A stretch of 64,000 nt of DNA from Stenotrophomonas maltophilia (GTDB lineage Bacteria > Pseudomonadota > Gammaproteobacteria > Xanthomonadales > Xanthomonadaceae). Position numbers and translations under genes: made by a program. Location: positions 30,303-94,302 of the forward strand of contig NZ_SRHZ01000055.1 of the NCBI RefSeq assembly GCF_004684085.1, given 5' to 3'. Below, one piece after another: positions 18,015-27,235 of the stretch. Position 1 is the stretch's first letter. Every line of letters starts with the position of its first letter. The notes below the pieces were generated by a model. That model saw only the letters and a list, made by a program, of their open reading frames with translations. It was not told the origin of the DNA and made no database searches.

Positions 18015-18153
18015 CACAAGATCCGGTTTTCGTCCCGAAGAAGGTAACGCCGCACCCCGTGCCAGGATGCGAAGCACATTGCCAAGCATTGCCTCCGGAT
18101 ACCGGCAGAGGCCCCGGGGAGTTTCCCCAGGACCCGGATGAGCCGACAGCCGG

Positions 18154-18561
18154 TTACTGGACGTTGATCACTTCATCCATCGGCGCGAGGAAGTTGCCAG
18201 GGCTGTTGCGCGACGCCGAAATCACATAGGTTCCGGGTGTTGCGATGGTCGCGGTGCAATGGCGGATCGGCGTGGTGTTGCCACCGTCGTAATTGTCATT
18301 GGTACGGCACAGGAACTGACCATTGGCATAGACCGAGAAATTGCTCGTTCCATCCACCTGGCCACCGCCCGTGATGTAGATCTCCGACGGCGAGCCTGCC
18401 ACGCGCGGCAGGGTTCCAATCTCGAACCTGGCTGTTACCGGATGCGGCAACAGGCTTGGGCAGGACACAACGATTCCGCTGTCGGACAGGCAGACTTCGG
18501 CGTGGGCGATGGCGGGCGTGGCGATGAGGGCCACGAGCAGCAAGGACGTTCTGAACTCCAT
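18154..18561 (-). CDS. Small exported protein, unknown function
   Basis: 135 residues. A clear signal peptide (LLLVALIATPAIAHA) precedes a mature domain of about 114 residues with four cysteines (VCLSDSGIVVSCPSLL, FLCRTNDNYDG, RHCTATIATPG), which could form two disulfides in the periplasm. The alternation of beta-prone stretches (SNFSVYANGQF, GTYVISASRNSPGN) suggests a small beta-sandwich. I do not recognise the family. It stands alone, convergent with the MFS gene. Confidence 0.7.
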   Translation of the reverse strand: MEFRTSLLLVALIATPAIAHAEVCLSDSGIVVSCPSLLPHPVTARFEIGTLPRVAGSPSEIYITGGGQVDGTSNFSVYANGQFLCRTNDNYDGGNTTPIRHCTATIATPGTYVISASRNSPGNFLAPMDEVINVQ

Positions 18562-18909
18562 TCCAGCGTCTCCAATGATCCCAGCACAATCGCTGGGATG
18601 TCCCTGTTATTCATTGCAGGGTTACTGCAAAGTCATGGGAACGTGAATGCATTGCGCACCTGCGGCGGCGGATGGCAGCAGGATCCTCTCTGGGCGGGGC
18701 GTTGCACGCCTTCGCTGCCGTTGGCACCGATCCCTTCCCGATGACTTCATGTCGATGCAGAATGCCTACCATCGCGCGGCACTTTTCCTGCCACGTCTCG
18801 ACGTTCACAACTTGGGTTAGGAATTGCTGCAAACGCGGGGCAATGTGCGCTACGCCCAGAATTCACATCAGGGTGCTGGCTATCTTGCGCGCTCTCCCCG
18901 ACGAAGCAG
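18562..18909. other. Intergenic region without recognisable gene
   Basis: About 350 bases between two divergent small genes. It must contain their promoters. I find no REP element, palindrome or conserved ORF here; the overlapping open frames have no plausible start or composition. Confidence 0.4.
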
Positions 18910-19209
18910 ATGCCCATGATCACGATCACCGCAGACCAGGCCCGCGCCAATGCCGATGCCGCCAAACGCCCGATCGAACAGTTCTACCGCGATCTCGATC
19001 ACTCGATCCAGATCGGCTCGGAAAATGGCCGCCGCTATATCGTGTTCGGCTTCAGTCAGGTGATGGCCAGCGAGCAGGTCGTCGACGGCGTGGTCACTCA
19101 ACTGCTGAAGAATGGTTTCGGTGTCGAACGATTGCTGAGCGACGCCGAGCAGCACTACATCCGCATCAACTGGGAGGGTGCGCAGCCGCCGCAGCTCAAC
19201 GCCGGCTGA
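18910..19209 (+). CDS. Small hypothetical protein
   Basis: 99 residues from MPMITITADQARANADAAKR; the second ATG (residue 3) is an equally good start, and no strong ribosome binding site separates them. The protein is soluble, mixed alpha/beta (YIVFGFSQVMASEQVVDGVV, TQLLKNGFGVERLLSDAEQH), with no signal peptide. I do not recognise it. Its 3' end overlaps the convergent downstream gene by 14 bases. Confidence 0.6.
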   Translation: MPMITITADQARANADAAKRPIEQFYRDLDHSIQIGSENGRRYIVFGFSQVMASEQVVDGVVTQLLKNGFGVERLLSDAEQHYIRINWEGAQPPQLNAG

Positions 19210-19630
19210 GAGTGAATGCGGTGCCGTCCACGCCCAGGTCCCACCCTCGGCCAGTCCCCGAGAGCGCCAGCGAGATATCGCCCTTGGTCATCGCCTGCGC
19301 GGTACCCGCCCGTTTGGCACCGGCGTGCACGCCGACAGAGGCGTAGGTGCCCAACAGCTGATCGACACTCATCGCACCGGTGAAGCTGCCACGGCCACGG
19401 GTGATCTTCGACTTGCCAACGGTAAGGCCGCCACCCTTCATCCTGATGCGCACCGGCATGCTCGCGCCGTTGCCGCAGGTGACCGTGCCGGTGCCGGAGG
19501 CGGTCTTGTAGATCAGCGACCAACCGGACAGGTTGTAGCGCAGCTCGCAGTCAAGATTGCCCGCCGCCTGCGCGGCCGGGGCGAGCGATGCGGCGGCCAG
19601 GGCCAGCAGCAGGCCGAAGATTGATTTCAT
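19196..19630 (-). CDS. Exported protein, unknown function
   Basis: 144 residues with a signal peptide (LLLALAAASLAPAAQA). The mature part starts LDCELRYNLSGWSLIYKTAS and contains GTGTVTCGNGASMPVRIRMK and VDQLLGTYASVGVHAGAKRA, a pattern of beta strands with two Cys that may pair. It recalls small periplasmic DUF992-like proteins, but I would not assign it. It is convergent with and overlaps the preceding gene. Confidence 0.7.
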   Translation of the reverse strand: MKSIFGLLLALAAASLAPAAQAAGNLDCELRYNLSGWSLIYKTASGTGTVTCGNGASMPVRIRMKGGGLTVGKSKITRGRGSFTGAMSVDQLLGTYASVGVHAGAKRAGTAQAMTKGDISLALSGTGRGWDLGVDGTAFTLSRR

Positions 19631-19720
19631 GGCAGGACGTCCGGAACGATCGATTCGGTCAGCGAATGCGGCAGCGCGCCAGCGCTATGGACGCGGGCGC
19701 GAATGAAGGCGCGACAGTGC

Positions 19721-20527
19721 TCAGGCCGGCTCGTCCAGGTGGAACGCGTCGGCATCCAGCATGGCCGGGAAACGCGCACGATGCGCGGCCAGCGCTTCGG
19801 CCGAGATGGTGGTGGTCACCACCTGCTCGCGCTCGCGGATTTCCACCTGCGGCTGGCCGAGGAAATCCAACACCGCGCTGTCGCCAGCGTAATGCAGCTG
19901 GTTGCCGTCAACGCCAACGCGGTTGACCGCGGCGACGAAGCACAGGTTCTCGATCGCACGTGCACGCAGCAGGGTCTTCCATGCATAGGCACGGGCCGAC
20001 GGCCAGTTGGCGACGAAGATCTGCAGGTCGAAATCCATCTGCCCGGCCCGCTCCACGTTGTAGCGGTTGCGGCAGAACACCGGAAAACGCAGGTCGTAGC
20101 AGACCTGCGGATTGATCCGCCAGCCCTTCCATTCCACGGACAGGCGATCGCGGCCGGCGGCATAGCGCTCGTGTTCACCGCCGTAGCGGAACAGGTGGCG
20201 CTTGTCGTAGTACTGCAGATCGCCATCGGGCGTAGCGAACAGCAGGCGGTTGTAGACGCCCTCGCCATCACGCAACTGCACGCTGCCGATCACGGCTGCA
20301 TCCAGCACCTGCGCCTGTTCGCGCACCCAGGCCACGGTCGGGCCATCCATGCCTTCGGCCTGCGCGATCGCTTCGTTGGAGAAGCCACTGGTAAAGGTCT
20401 CCGGCAGGATCACCAGGTCGGTGCTGCCCGCCAGCGGTGCCAGCAGCGCGCCGTAGTGGGCACGGTTGCCGGCCGGGTCGTGCCAGCGGGTGTCGCCCTG
20501 GACGAGGGAAATACGCAGGTCCTGCAT
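19721..20527 (-). CDS. yafV: Omega-amidase, YafV/NIT2 type (nitrilase superfamily)
   Basis: 268 residues from MQDLRISLVQGD; GAAGGAG stands 6 bases upstream of this ATG, better than the GTG overlapping the previous stop. The nitrilase triad is visible: Glu43 in VILPETFTSGF, Lys109 in YYDKRHLF and Cys143 in PQVCYDLRFP. Omega-amidases hydrolyse alpha-ketoglutaramate and alpha-ketosuccinamate to 2-oxoacids and ammonia. The gene follows a glutamine/methionine-type aminotransferase in an operon, so together they probably run the transaminase-omega-amidase pathway used in methionine salvage. Confidence 0.9.
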   Translation of the reverse strand: MQDLRISLVQGDTRWHDPAGNRAHYGALLAPLAGSTDLVILPETFTSGFSNEAIAQAEGMDGPTVAWVREQAQVLDAAVIGSVQLRDGEGVYNRLLFATPDGDLQYYDKRHLFRYGGEHERYAAGRDRLSVEWKGWRINPQVCYDLRFPVFCRNRYNVERAGQMDFDLQIFVANWPSARAYAWKTLLRARAIENLCFVAAVNRVGVDGNQLHYAGDSAVLDFLGQPQVEIREREQVVTTTISAEALAAHRARFPAMLDADAFHLDEPA

Positions 20528-20541
20528 GTCCACTCCTTCGC

Positions 20542-21690
20542 TCACAGCAGGCGCAGGCGTTCGATCGCCGCGTCCATGGTCGCTTCATTCTTGGCGAAGC
20601 ACAGGCGCACCAGGCGCTGGCCGGCCGGCGGGTTCTCGTAGAACGGCGACAGCGGAATGGCGGTGACGCCCTTCTCGATGGTCAGCCACTTCACGAACTC
20701 ATGATCCGGCAGGTCACTGATGGCCGAGTAGTCGACCAGCTGGAAGTAGCCGCCCGGCACCGGCAACGCCTTCAGGCGGGTGCCGGCCAGCTGTTCGCGG
20801 AAGCGGTCACGCTTGGCCTGGTAGAACGCGCCCAGCTCCAGGTGATGCTCCGGCTCGTCGCGGATCATTGCGGCGAAACCGTACTGAGCCGGACCGAAAC
20901 TGGTGAAGGTGTTGTACTGGTGCACCTTGCGGAACTCGGCGGTCAGCGCTGGCGGTGCGATCGCATAGCCGATCTTCCAGCCGGTGCAGTGGTAGGTCTT
21001 GCCGAAGCTGGATATCACAAACGCGCGCTCGCGCAGTTCCGGATAGCGCAGTGCCGATTCGTGGCGGCGGCCATCGTAGATGATGTGCTCGTAGACCTCA
21101 TCGGAGATCAGGTAGATCTGCGTGCCACGCAGCAGCTCGGTCAGTGCCTGCATGTCCTGCGCCGACAGCATCGCGCCGGACGGGTTATGCGGGGTGTTGA
21201 CGATCAGCATGCGGGTACGCGGGGTAATCGCTGCACGCACGCGGTCCCAGTCGACGGCGAACGTCTGCGGATCCAGCGCGACGTGCACGGCCTTGGCACC
21301 GGCCAGGTCGATCGCCGGCTCATAGCAGTCGTAGGCCGGGTCGAGCACGATCACTTCTTCACCGGCACGCACCACGGCGTGGATGGCGTTGAAGATGGCC
21401 TCGGTACCGCCGCTGGTGACGGTGATCTCACTGTCCGCATCGACCTGCGCGCCATAGCAGTCCAGCGCCTTCTGCGCGATGGCCTGGCGCAGCGGTGCCA
21501 CACCGGTCATCGGCGGGTACTGGTTGAGGCCGGCGGCCATCGCCTTGGCGGTTTCGTCAATCAGTCGCTGCGGCGCAGAGAAATCCGGGAACCCCTGGCC
21601 GAGGTTGACCGCGCCGTGTTCGGCGGCGAGCTGGGACATCACGGTGAAGATCGTGGTACCGACCTTGGGCAGCTTGGTGTTCGGTTGCAT
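20542..21690 (-). CDS. ybdL: Methionine/glutamine aminotransferase, YbdL type (class I PLP)
   Basis: 382 residues from MQPNTKLPKVGTTIFTVMSQ; upstream in-frame sequence is not coding-like. Class I aminotransferase features: GQGFPDFSAPQRLIDETAKA, NTPHNPSGAML, DEVYEHIIYDG and the PLP lysine Lys231 in SSFGKTYHCTGWKIGY. The sequence is of YbdL/KAT type, which transaminates methionine or glutamine with 2-oxoacids. It is transcribed with yafV; pairing with an omega-amidase makes transamination effectively irreversible when glutamine is the donor. Confidence 0.88.
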   Translation of the reverse strand: MQPNTKLPKVGTTIFTVMSQLAAEHGAVNLGQGFPDFSAPQRLIDETAKAMAAGLNQYPPMTGVAPLRQAIAQKALDCYGAQVDADSEITVTSGGTEAIFNAIHAVVRAGEEVIVLDPAYDCYEPAIDLAGAKAVHVALDPQTFAVDWDRVRAAITPRTRMLIVNTPHNPSGAMLSAQDMQALTELLRGTQIYLISDEVYEHIIYDGRRHESALRYPELRERAFVISSFGKTYHCTGWKIGYAIAPPALTAEFRKVHQYNTFTSFGPAQYGFAAMIRDEPEHHLELGAFYQAKRDRFREQLAGTRLKALPVPGGYFQLVDYSAISDLPDHEFVKWLTIEKGVTAIPLSPFYENPPAGQRLVRLCFAKNEATMDAAIERLRLL

Positions 21691-21758
21691 CGGCCTGGGC
21701 TGTGGAGGAACAAGGCCTGAAAGTGTACGAAATCCCGACCGTGCCTGCGGCACCGACG

Positions 21759-21780
21759 GTAGCGCCGGGTCATACCCGGC
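21759..21780 (+). repeat. SMAG-type REP (left copy of an inverted pair)
   Basis: GTAGCGCCGGGTCATACCCGGC: GTAG head plus imperfect palindrome. It pairs with a second, oppositely oriented copy at 21825. Confidence 0.75.
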
Positions 21781-21824
21781 GGCTCTTTGCACATGCCGCA
21801 CCGATCACAGGCCGCGCTGCGCGC

Positions 21825-21848
21825 TCGCCGGGCGCGGCCCAGCGCTAC
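21825..21848 (-). repeat. SMAG-type REP (right copy of an inverted pair)
   Basis: On the minus strand it reads GTAGCGCTGGGCCGCGCCCG, with a GTAG head. The pair lies in the divergent region between the aminotransferase gene and ccmA. Confidence 0.7.
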
Positions 21849-21906
21849 CGGGACGGGTTTCGCCGCTACAATTGCCACCGCACTCCGGCATGAAGACCCC
21901 TGCCCC

Positions 21907-22536
21907 TTGAACACCCCTGCATTGCTGGCCGCCAGCGGCCTGAGCTTCTCCCGCAATGACGAGCCGGTGTTCGGCCCGCTGGACTTCCATGTGGACGCTG
22001 GCGAAGCCTTGCTGGTACAGGGCGGCAATGGCGCCGGCAAGACCACCCTGCTGCGCGTGCTGGCCGGCCTGGCCCGGCCCGGTGCCGGGCAGGTGCGCAT
22101 CGACGGCAAGCCGGCCAGCAATGCCGAGCGCGCGCGCTATGTGGCCTACCTCAGCCATCTACCGGCCTTGAAGCCGGATCTGGACACGCTGGAGAACCTG
22201 CACTTCCTGTGCGGCCTGCACGGGCGCCGCGCGCGCCAGATGCCGGGCAACGCGCTGGCCATCGTCGGCCTGGCCGGCTACGAGGACACCCTCGTTCGGC
22301 ACCTGTCCGCCGGGCAGAAGCGACGACTGGCACTGGCCCGCATCTGGCTGTCGCCGGCACCGCTGTGGCTGCTCGACGAACCCTATGCCAACCTCGACCT
22401 GGAGGGCATCACCCTGGTCAACCGGATGATTTCGGCGCACCTGCGCGCCGGTGGCGCTGCGCTGGTCACCACCCATGGTGCCTATGCCGCGCCGCCGGTA
22501 CGTACCCGCCAGCTCGATCTCGGCGGTGCCGCATGA
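21907..22536 (+). CDS. ccmA: Cytochrome c biogenesis ABC transporter ATP-binding protein CcmA
   Basis: 209 residues if started at the TTG of [12 protein letters not shown]; an ATG-initiated longer frame would read through a REP element and is not plausible. Walker A is [20 protein letters not shown], the ABC signature is [17 protein letters not shown] and Walker B is [16 protein letters not shown]. CcmA is the ATPase that with CcmB releases holo-CcmE from CcmCD. It heads a nine-gene system I operon; the TGA overlaps the ccmB ATG. Confidence 0.93.
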   Translation: MNTPALLAASGLSFSRNDEPVFGPLDFHVDAGEALLVQGGNGAGKTTLLRVLAGLARPGAGQVRIDGKPASNAERARYVAYLSHLPALKPDLDTLENLHFLCGLHGRRARQMPGNALAIVGLAGYEDTLVRHLSAGQKRRLALARIWLSPAPLWLLDEPYANLDLEGITLVNRMISAHLRAGGAALVTTHGAYAAPPVRTRQLDLGGAA

Positions 22537-23228
22537 TCGCGCCGGGTACCGAACCGGGCCTGTGGCAGACCGCAGGCGCCCTGCTCAGGCGCGACCTGCG
22601 CCTGCTCTGGCGCCGTCGTGGCGATGCATTGCAGCCGCTGATGTTCGCGATACTGGTGGTGGTGCTGTTTGCCCTCGCCCAGGGCCGCGAACCGCAACTG
22701 CTGGCGGCCACCGCCGGCGCGGTGCTGTGGCTGGCCGTTCTGCTGGCGGGCCAGCTCTCGCTGGATTCGCTGTTCCGTTCCGATGCAGAAGACGGCTCGC
22801 TGGAACAATGGCTGCTGGCACCGGTGCCGCTGGCCTGGCTGGTGCTCGTGCGCGTGCTGCTGCATTGGGCCACCACGGCGCTGCCGCTGATCGTGGTCAG
22901 CCCGCTGCTGGCGGAAATGCTGCATCTGCCGCATGACCAGCTGCCGATGCTGCTGGCATCGTTGCTGCTGGGAACGCCGTTGCTGAGTCTGATCGGTGGC
23001 GTGGTCGCCGCACTGACCGTAGGCATCCGGCGCTCTGGTATTCTCGTGGCGTTGCTGTCGTTGCCGCTGTATGTGCCGGTGCTGGTATTCGGCGCAGGCA
23101 GTCTGGCGGCAGCCGGACGCGGACAGGATCCGGTCGGTGCGCTGCTGATGCTGGGCGCCGGCCTGCTGGCCGCGCTGGTACTGGCGCCGCTGGCCACCGC
23201 CGCTGCAATACGTATTTCTCTGAGTTGA
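22533..23228 (+). CDS. ccmB: Heme exporter membrane protein CcmB
   Basis: 231 residues, about six membrane segments, starting [20 protein letters not shown] at an ATG overlapping the ccmA stop. Family markers include [20 protein letters not shown] and [13 protein letters not shown]. CcmB is the permease partner of CcmA in the CcmABCD complex of the cytoplasmic membrane. ccmC follows after 43 bases. Confidence 0.93.
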   Translation: MIAPGTEPGLWQTAGALLRRDLRLLWRRRGDALQPLMFAILVVVLFALAQGREPQLLAATAGAVLWLAVLLAGQLSLDSLFRSDAEDGSLEQWLLAPVPLAWLVLVRVLLHWATTALPLIVVSPLLAEMLHLPHDQLPMLLASLLLGTPLLSLIGGVVAALTVGIRRSGILVALLSLPLYVPVLVFGAGSLAAAGRGQDPVGALLMLGAGLLAALVLAPLATAAAIRISLS

Positions 23229-23271
23229 CCGAGCTGAGAGCCAATCCACCCCTGCTGGATAGCCACCACGC

Positions 23272-24042
23272 ATGAATCCGATTGTCCGCTGGTTCCACCA
23301 ACTCGGCTCGCCCCCCACATTCGACCGATTCGCTGCCCGCTGGTCGCGGGTGTTCTACCTTGCGGCGGTGCCGGTGCTGCTGGTCGGCATGTGGCAGGCG
23401 CTGCTGGTGGTACCGCCGGAAGCCAAGCAGCTGGACAGCTTCCGTATCCTCTACATCCACGTGCCCAGTGCCTGGATGAGCCTGTTCGTGTTCGCGCTGA
23501 TGGCGCTGTATGCCGCCATTGCCCTGATCTGGCGGATCAAGGTCTGCGAAATCCTGGCCATGGCCTGCGCGCCGATGGGCGCCGGCTTCACCCTGATCAC
23601 CCTGTTGACCGGCAGCATCTGGGGCAAGGGCACCTGGGGCACCTGGTGGGACTGGGACCCGCGCATGACCAGCGAACTGGTCCTGCTGTTCCTGTACCTG
23701 GGTGTGATCGGCCTGTACCACGCCATCGAAGATCGTCGCAGCGCCGCGCGCGCGGCCGGCCTGCTGGCCATCGTCGGTGTCAGCCTGCTGCCGGTCATCC
23801 GCTATTCGGTGGACTGGTGGGGCGGCCTGCACCAGCGTCAGTCGATCAACGTGTTCGGTGAATCGGCAATCAGCAGCGCGATGATCGCGCCCCTGTGGTG
23901 GATGGTGATCGGCACCAAATTCTGGTTCGCCGGTTCGGTGCTGGCCAAGGCCCGTGCCGACAATCTTGACCGCGAGGCCGGCAAGGCCTGGGTCGGCGGC
24001 CGCGCGGATGCAGTACGCCCGGCCGGGGAGGCCCAATCATGA
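23272..24042 (+). CDS. ccmC: Heme transporter CcmC
   Basis: 256 residues, six membrane segments. The periplasmic tryptophan-rich WWD heme-binding motif is GTWGTWWDWDPRMTSELVLL; flanking His ligands are present in LYIHVPSAWMS and GGLHQRQS. CcmC loads heme onto CcmE. Its stop overlaps the ccmD ATG (ATGA). Confidence 0.95.
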   Translation: MNPIVRWFHQLGSPPTFDRFAARWSRVFYLAAVPVLLVGMWQALLVVPPEAKQLDSFRILYIHVPSAWMSLFVFALMALYAAIALIWRIKVCEILAMACAPMGAGFTLITLLTGSIWGKGTWGTWWDWDPRMTSELVLLFLYLGVIGLYHAIEDRRSAARAAGLLAIVGVSLLPVIRYSVDWWGGLHQRQSINVFGESAISSAMIAPLWWMVIGTKFWFAGSVLAKARADNLDREAGKAWVGGRADAVRPAGEAQS

Positions 24043-24227
24043 CCCACCTGCCCTATGTGATCGGCGCCTACGCCGTGTTCGTGCTGGTGCTCGGTGCTGA
24101 TGCCATCGGTTCGTGGCTGCGCCTGCGCGTGGCACGCCGGTTGGCCCTGGCACGCCAGCAGCGGCAGCAGACCCGCGCCGGCCGGCAGGACGCCGCGACC
24201 CCGTTGTCCACGGAGCTGGAACGATGA
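24039..24227 (+). CDS. ccmD: Heme exporter subunit CcmD
   Basis: 62 residues, one N-terminal membrane segment ([20 protein letters not shown]) and a basic cytoplasmic tail ([18 protein letters not shown]). CcmD helps release heme-loaded CcmE from CcmC. It overlaps both neighbours by ATGA. Confidence 0.9.
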   Translation: MTHLPYVIGAYAVFVLVLGADAIGSWLRLRVARRLALARQQRQQTRAGRQDAATPLSTELER

Positions 24228-24685
24228 CCCCGGTACAACGCCGTCGTCTGGTCTGGGTACTGCTGGCGCTACTCGCCTCCGGGCTGGCCACCGCGCTGGT
24301 GGCGATGGCGCTGGAACGCAACATCGCCTACCTCTACACGCCTTCGGAAGTGCTGCGCGGCGATGTCGATGCGCAGTCACGCTTCCGCCTTGGCGGCATG
24401 GTGGTGAAGGGTTCTTTCAATCGCCCGGTCGGCTCGCTGGAAGCGCGCTTCGAAGTGACCGATGGCGATGCGCAGCTGGCGGTGACCACCGCGCGGATCC
24501 TGCCGGACATGTTCGCCGAAGGCACCGCCGTGGTCGCCAGCGGCCGCCTGCAGGATGGGACCTTCGTCGCCGACGAAGTGCTGGCCAAGCACGATGAAAA
24601 GTATGTGCCGAAGGAAGTGGCCGACAAGATGGGCGATGCCCACCGCAAGCATGATGTGCCGGTGACGGCACCCGAGGTGCGCTGA
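24224..24685 (+). CDS. ccmE: Periplasmic heme chaperone CcmE
   Basis: 153 residues. A single N-terminal anchor ([20 protein letters not shown]) is followed by the OB-fold and the covalent heme-binding His123 in [14 protein letters not shown], with Tyr127 nearby. It receives heme from CcmC and hands it to CcmF/H. The start ATG overlaps the ccmD stop. Confidence 0.95.
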   Translation: MTPVQRRRLVWVLLALLASGLATALVAMALERNIAYLYTPSEVLRGDVDAQSRFRLGGMVVKGSFNRPVGSLEARFEVTDGDAQLAVTTARILPDMFAEGTAVVASGRLQDGTFVADEVLAKHDEKYVPKEVADKMGDAHRKHDVPVTAPEVR

Positions 24686-26605
24686 GTGTTGCCCGAACTG
24701 GGTCAGATCCTGCTGTTGTGCGCGTTGCTGGCCTCATTGCTGCAGACCGGCCTGCCGCTGGTCGGCGCGCATCGCAGCAACCCGGCGTGGATGGCCGTGG
24801 CACGACCGGCTGCGTTCGCACAGCTGCTGCTGCTCGCCGGCGCCTTCGCGGTGCTGACCGCCGCGTTCGTGCAACAGGACTTCTCGGTGCGCTACGTGGC
24901 CGAGAACTCCAATTCGCTGCTGCCGATGATCTACCGCTACTCGGCGGTCTGGGGTGCACACGAGGGCTCGCTGCTGATGTGGGCGCTGGTGCTGGCCTTG
25001 TGGACCGGTGCCGTTGCGCTGTTCTCGCGCCACCTGCCCGCGCAGGTACAGGCACGCGTGCTGGCGGTGATGGGCCTGGTCAGCGTCGGCTTCCTCGCTT
25101 TCCTGATCTTCACTTCCAATCCATTCCTGCGCCTGAACCCGTCGCCGCTGGAAGGCCGCGACCTCAACCCGCTGCTGCAGGACCCAGGGCTGATCATCCA
25201 TCCGCCGATGCTGTACATCGGTTACGTGGGCTTCGCCGTTCCGTTCGCATTCGCGGTGGCGGCCTTGCTGGAAGGTCGCGTCGACGCACGCTGGCTGCGC
25301 TGGACGCGGCCGTGGACCAACGTCGCCTGGGGCTTCCTGACCCTGGGCATCGCGCTGGGCAGCTGGTGGGCCTACTACGAGCTGGGCTGGGGTGGCTGGT
25401 GGTTCTGGGACCCGGTGGAGAACGCCAGCTTCATGCCATGGCTGGTCGGCGCAGCACTGATCCACTCGCAGGCCGTCACTGAAAAGCGCGGCACCTTCGG
25501 CAGCTGGACCCTGCTGTTGGCCATCGCCGCATTCGCGCTGTCGCTGCTGGGCACCTTCCTGGTGCGCTCCGGCGTGCTGACCAGCGTGCATTCGTTCGCG
25601 GCCGATCCGTCGCGTGGCCTGTTCATCCTGGTGTTCCTGTCGGTGCTGATCGGCGGCAGCCTGCTGTTGTACGCGCTGCGTGCCAGCCAATTCAGCGTGG
25701 ACGCCGATGATCCACGCCGCGGCTTCACCGCCACCTCGCGCGAGACCCTGCTGCTGGCCAACAACCTGCTGCTGGCCAGCGCCTGCGCGATGGTGCTGCT
25801 CGGCACGCTGTATCCGTTGCTGGCCGATGCACTGTCGCTGGGCAAGATCTCGGTCGGCCCGCCCTACTTCGGCAGCCTGTTCCTGCTGCTGATGGCGCCG
25901 ATGATTCTGCTGCTGCCGTTCGGCCCGCTGGTGAAGTGGCAGCGCGACCAGCCCTCGCGCTCGTTCGCGCTGCTGGCACCCTGGCTGGGGCTGGCGGTGC
26001 TGCTGGGCGCGCTGGCCTGGTGGCAGGCGCCGCAGAACGGCTGGAAGGCCGGTCTCGGCGTTGCCGCGGCGGCCTGGGTCGGGCTGGGTACTGCCCGCTT
26101 CGTCTGGCAGCGCCTGCGCGGCAATGGCCGCTTCACCGCCGAAATGCTCGGCATGATCGTCGCCCACGCCGGCATCGCCGTGTTCCTGGCGGGTGCTTTG
26201 CTGGTGGAAGCACTGAACGTGCAGCGCGAAGTAGCGTTGGCGCCTGGCCAGCAGGTGGTGGTCGGACGCCACGAGGTGCGCTTCGAAGGCGTGGACCATC
26301 GCGAAGGTCCCAATTTCATCGCCGACCGCGGCCACCTGCGGGTGTTCCGCAACGGCCGCGAGCTGGCGCTGCTGCATCCGGAGAAGCGCCAGTACGCCAG
26401 CGGTGGCCAGGTGATGACCGAAGCCGGCATCGATGCACGCATCGATGGTGATGTCTACGTGGCATTGGGCGAGCCGCTGGGCAACAATGCATGGGCGGTC
26501 CGGGTGCACATCAAGCCGTTCGTGCGCTGGATCTGGCTGGGCGCGCTGCTGATGGCCCTGGGCGGATTCATCACCGCCGCCGATCGCCGTTTCCGTCGTC
26601 CGTAG
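24686..26605 (+). CDS. ccmF: Heme lyase subunit CcmF
   Basis: 639 residues with many membrane segments; it starts at a GTG directly after the ccmE stop. The WWD motif is GWGGWWFWDPVENASFMPWL. Conserved His-containing loops are IIHPPMLYIGYVGFAVPFAF and SVHSFAADPSRGLFIL. CcmF joins heme to the CXXCH motif of apocytochromes with CcmH/I. Confidence 0.95.
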   Translation: MLPELGQILLLCALLASLLQTGLPLVGAHRSNPAWMAVARPAAFAQLLLLAGAFAVLTAAFVQQDFSVRYVAENSNSLLPMIYRYSAVWGAHEGSLLMWALVLALWTGAVALFSRHLPAQVQARVLAVMGLVSVGFLAFLIFTSNPFLRLNPSPLEGRDLNPLLQDPGLIIHPPMLYIGYVGFAVPFAFAVAALLEGRVDARWLRWTRPWTNVAWGFLTLGIALGSWWAYYELGWGGWWFWDPVENASFMPWLVGAALIHSQAVTEKRGTFGSWTLLLAIAAFALSLLGTFLVRSGVLTSVHSFAADPSRGLFILVFLSVLIGGSLLLYALRASQFSVDADDPRRGFTATSRETLLLANNLLLASACAMVLLGTLYPLLADALSLGKISVGPPYFGSLFLLLMAPMILLLPFGPLVKWQRDQPSRSFALLAPWLGLAVLLGALAWWQAPQNGWKAGLGVAAAAWVGLGTARFVWQRLRGNGRFTAEMLGMIVAHAGIAVFLAGALLVEALNVQREVALAPGQQVVVGRHEVRFEGVDHREGPNFIADRGHLRVFRNGRELALLHPEKRQYASGGQVMTEAGIDARIDGDVYVALGEPLGNNAWAVRVHIKPFVRWIWLGALLMALGGFITAADRRFRRP

Positions 26606-26613
26606 GAGTTTCC

Positions 26614-27231
26614 ATGTCCGAGTCCCCCGCCCCGCGCTCCTCCCGCCCGCTGCCGCCGGTAGCCATCGTGATCGGCGTGCTGTTCTTCTTCGGCCTGCTC
26701 GGGTTGATGATCTACGGGGTGATGAAATCGGGAGACCCGCAGCGCGATGTGCTGCCGTCGGCCCTGATCGACAAGCCGGCGCCGGCGTTCGCGCTGCCGG
26801 TGCTGCACGATCCGGAAATGATCGTGCACAGCGACGATCTGCGCGGCGCGCCCTATCTGCTGAATGTGTGGGGCAGCTGGTGCGCGGCCTGCCGCGAAGA
26901 ACACCCGGTGCTGACCCGGTTCGCCGAAAGCAAGCGAGTGCGCGTGATCGGCTACAACTGGAAGGACGACCCGACCGATGCACTGCACTGGCTGGAACAG
27001 CTGGGCAACCCGTTCATGGTCGTGCTCAGCGACGTGGAAGGCCGCACCGCGATCGACTGGGGCGTGACCGCTGCGCCGGAAACCTTCCTGGTCGATGGCA
27101 GCGGCATCGTTCGCTGGAAGTACAGTGGCGCGATGACCCAGCGCGTGGTCGACGAGAAGTTGATCCCGGCACTGGAAAAGATCGAGAAGGCCCAGGGCAA
27201 TGCCGGCAGCACCCTGCATACGGCGCCCTGA
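26614..27231 (+). CDS. ccmG: Thiol:disulfide interchange protein CcmG/DsbE
   Basis: 205 residues from MSESPAPRSSRPLPP, with TAGGAG upstream. One N-terminal anchor (PVAIVIGVLFFFGLLGLMIY) holds a periplasmic thioredoxin fold. The active site is GSWCAACREEHPVL (Cys-Ala-Ala-Cys) where many CcmG proteins have Cys-Pro-x-Cys; the cis-Pro loop GVTAAPETFLVDG is normal. CcmG reduces the apocytochrome or CcmH disulfide before heme attachment. Confidence 0.93.
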   Translation: MSESPAPRSSRPLPPVAIVIGVLFFFGLLGLMIYGVMKSGDPQRDVLPSALIDKPAPAFALPVLHDPEMIVHSDDLRGAPYLLNVWGSWCAACREEHPVLTRFAESKRVRVIGYNWKDDPTDALHWLEQLGNPFMVVLSDVEGRTAIDWGVTAAPETFLVDGSGIVRWKYSGAMTQRVVDEKLIPALEKIEKAQGNAGSTLHTAP

Positions 27232-27235
27232 GCCG

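Noticed and set aside
24734..26983. A 749-codon frame on the minus strand opposite ccmF
   Set aside because: Gln/Arg/His-rich antisense shadow of ccmF and the start of ccmG.
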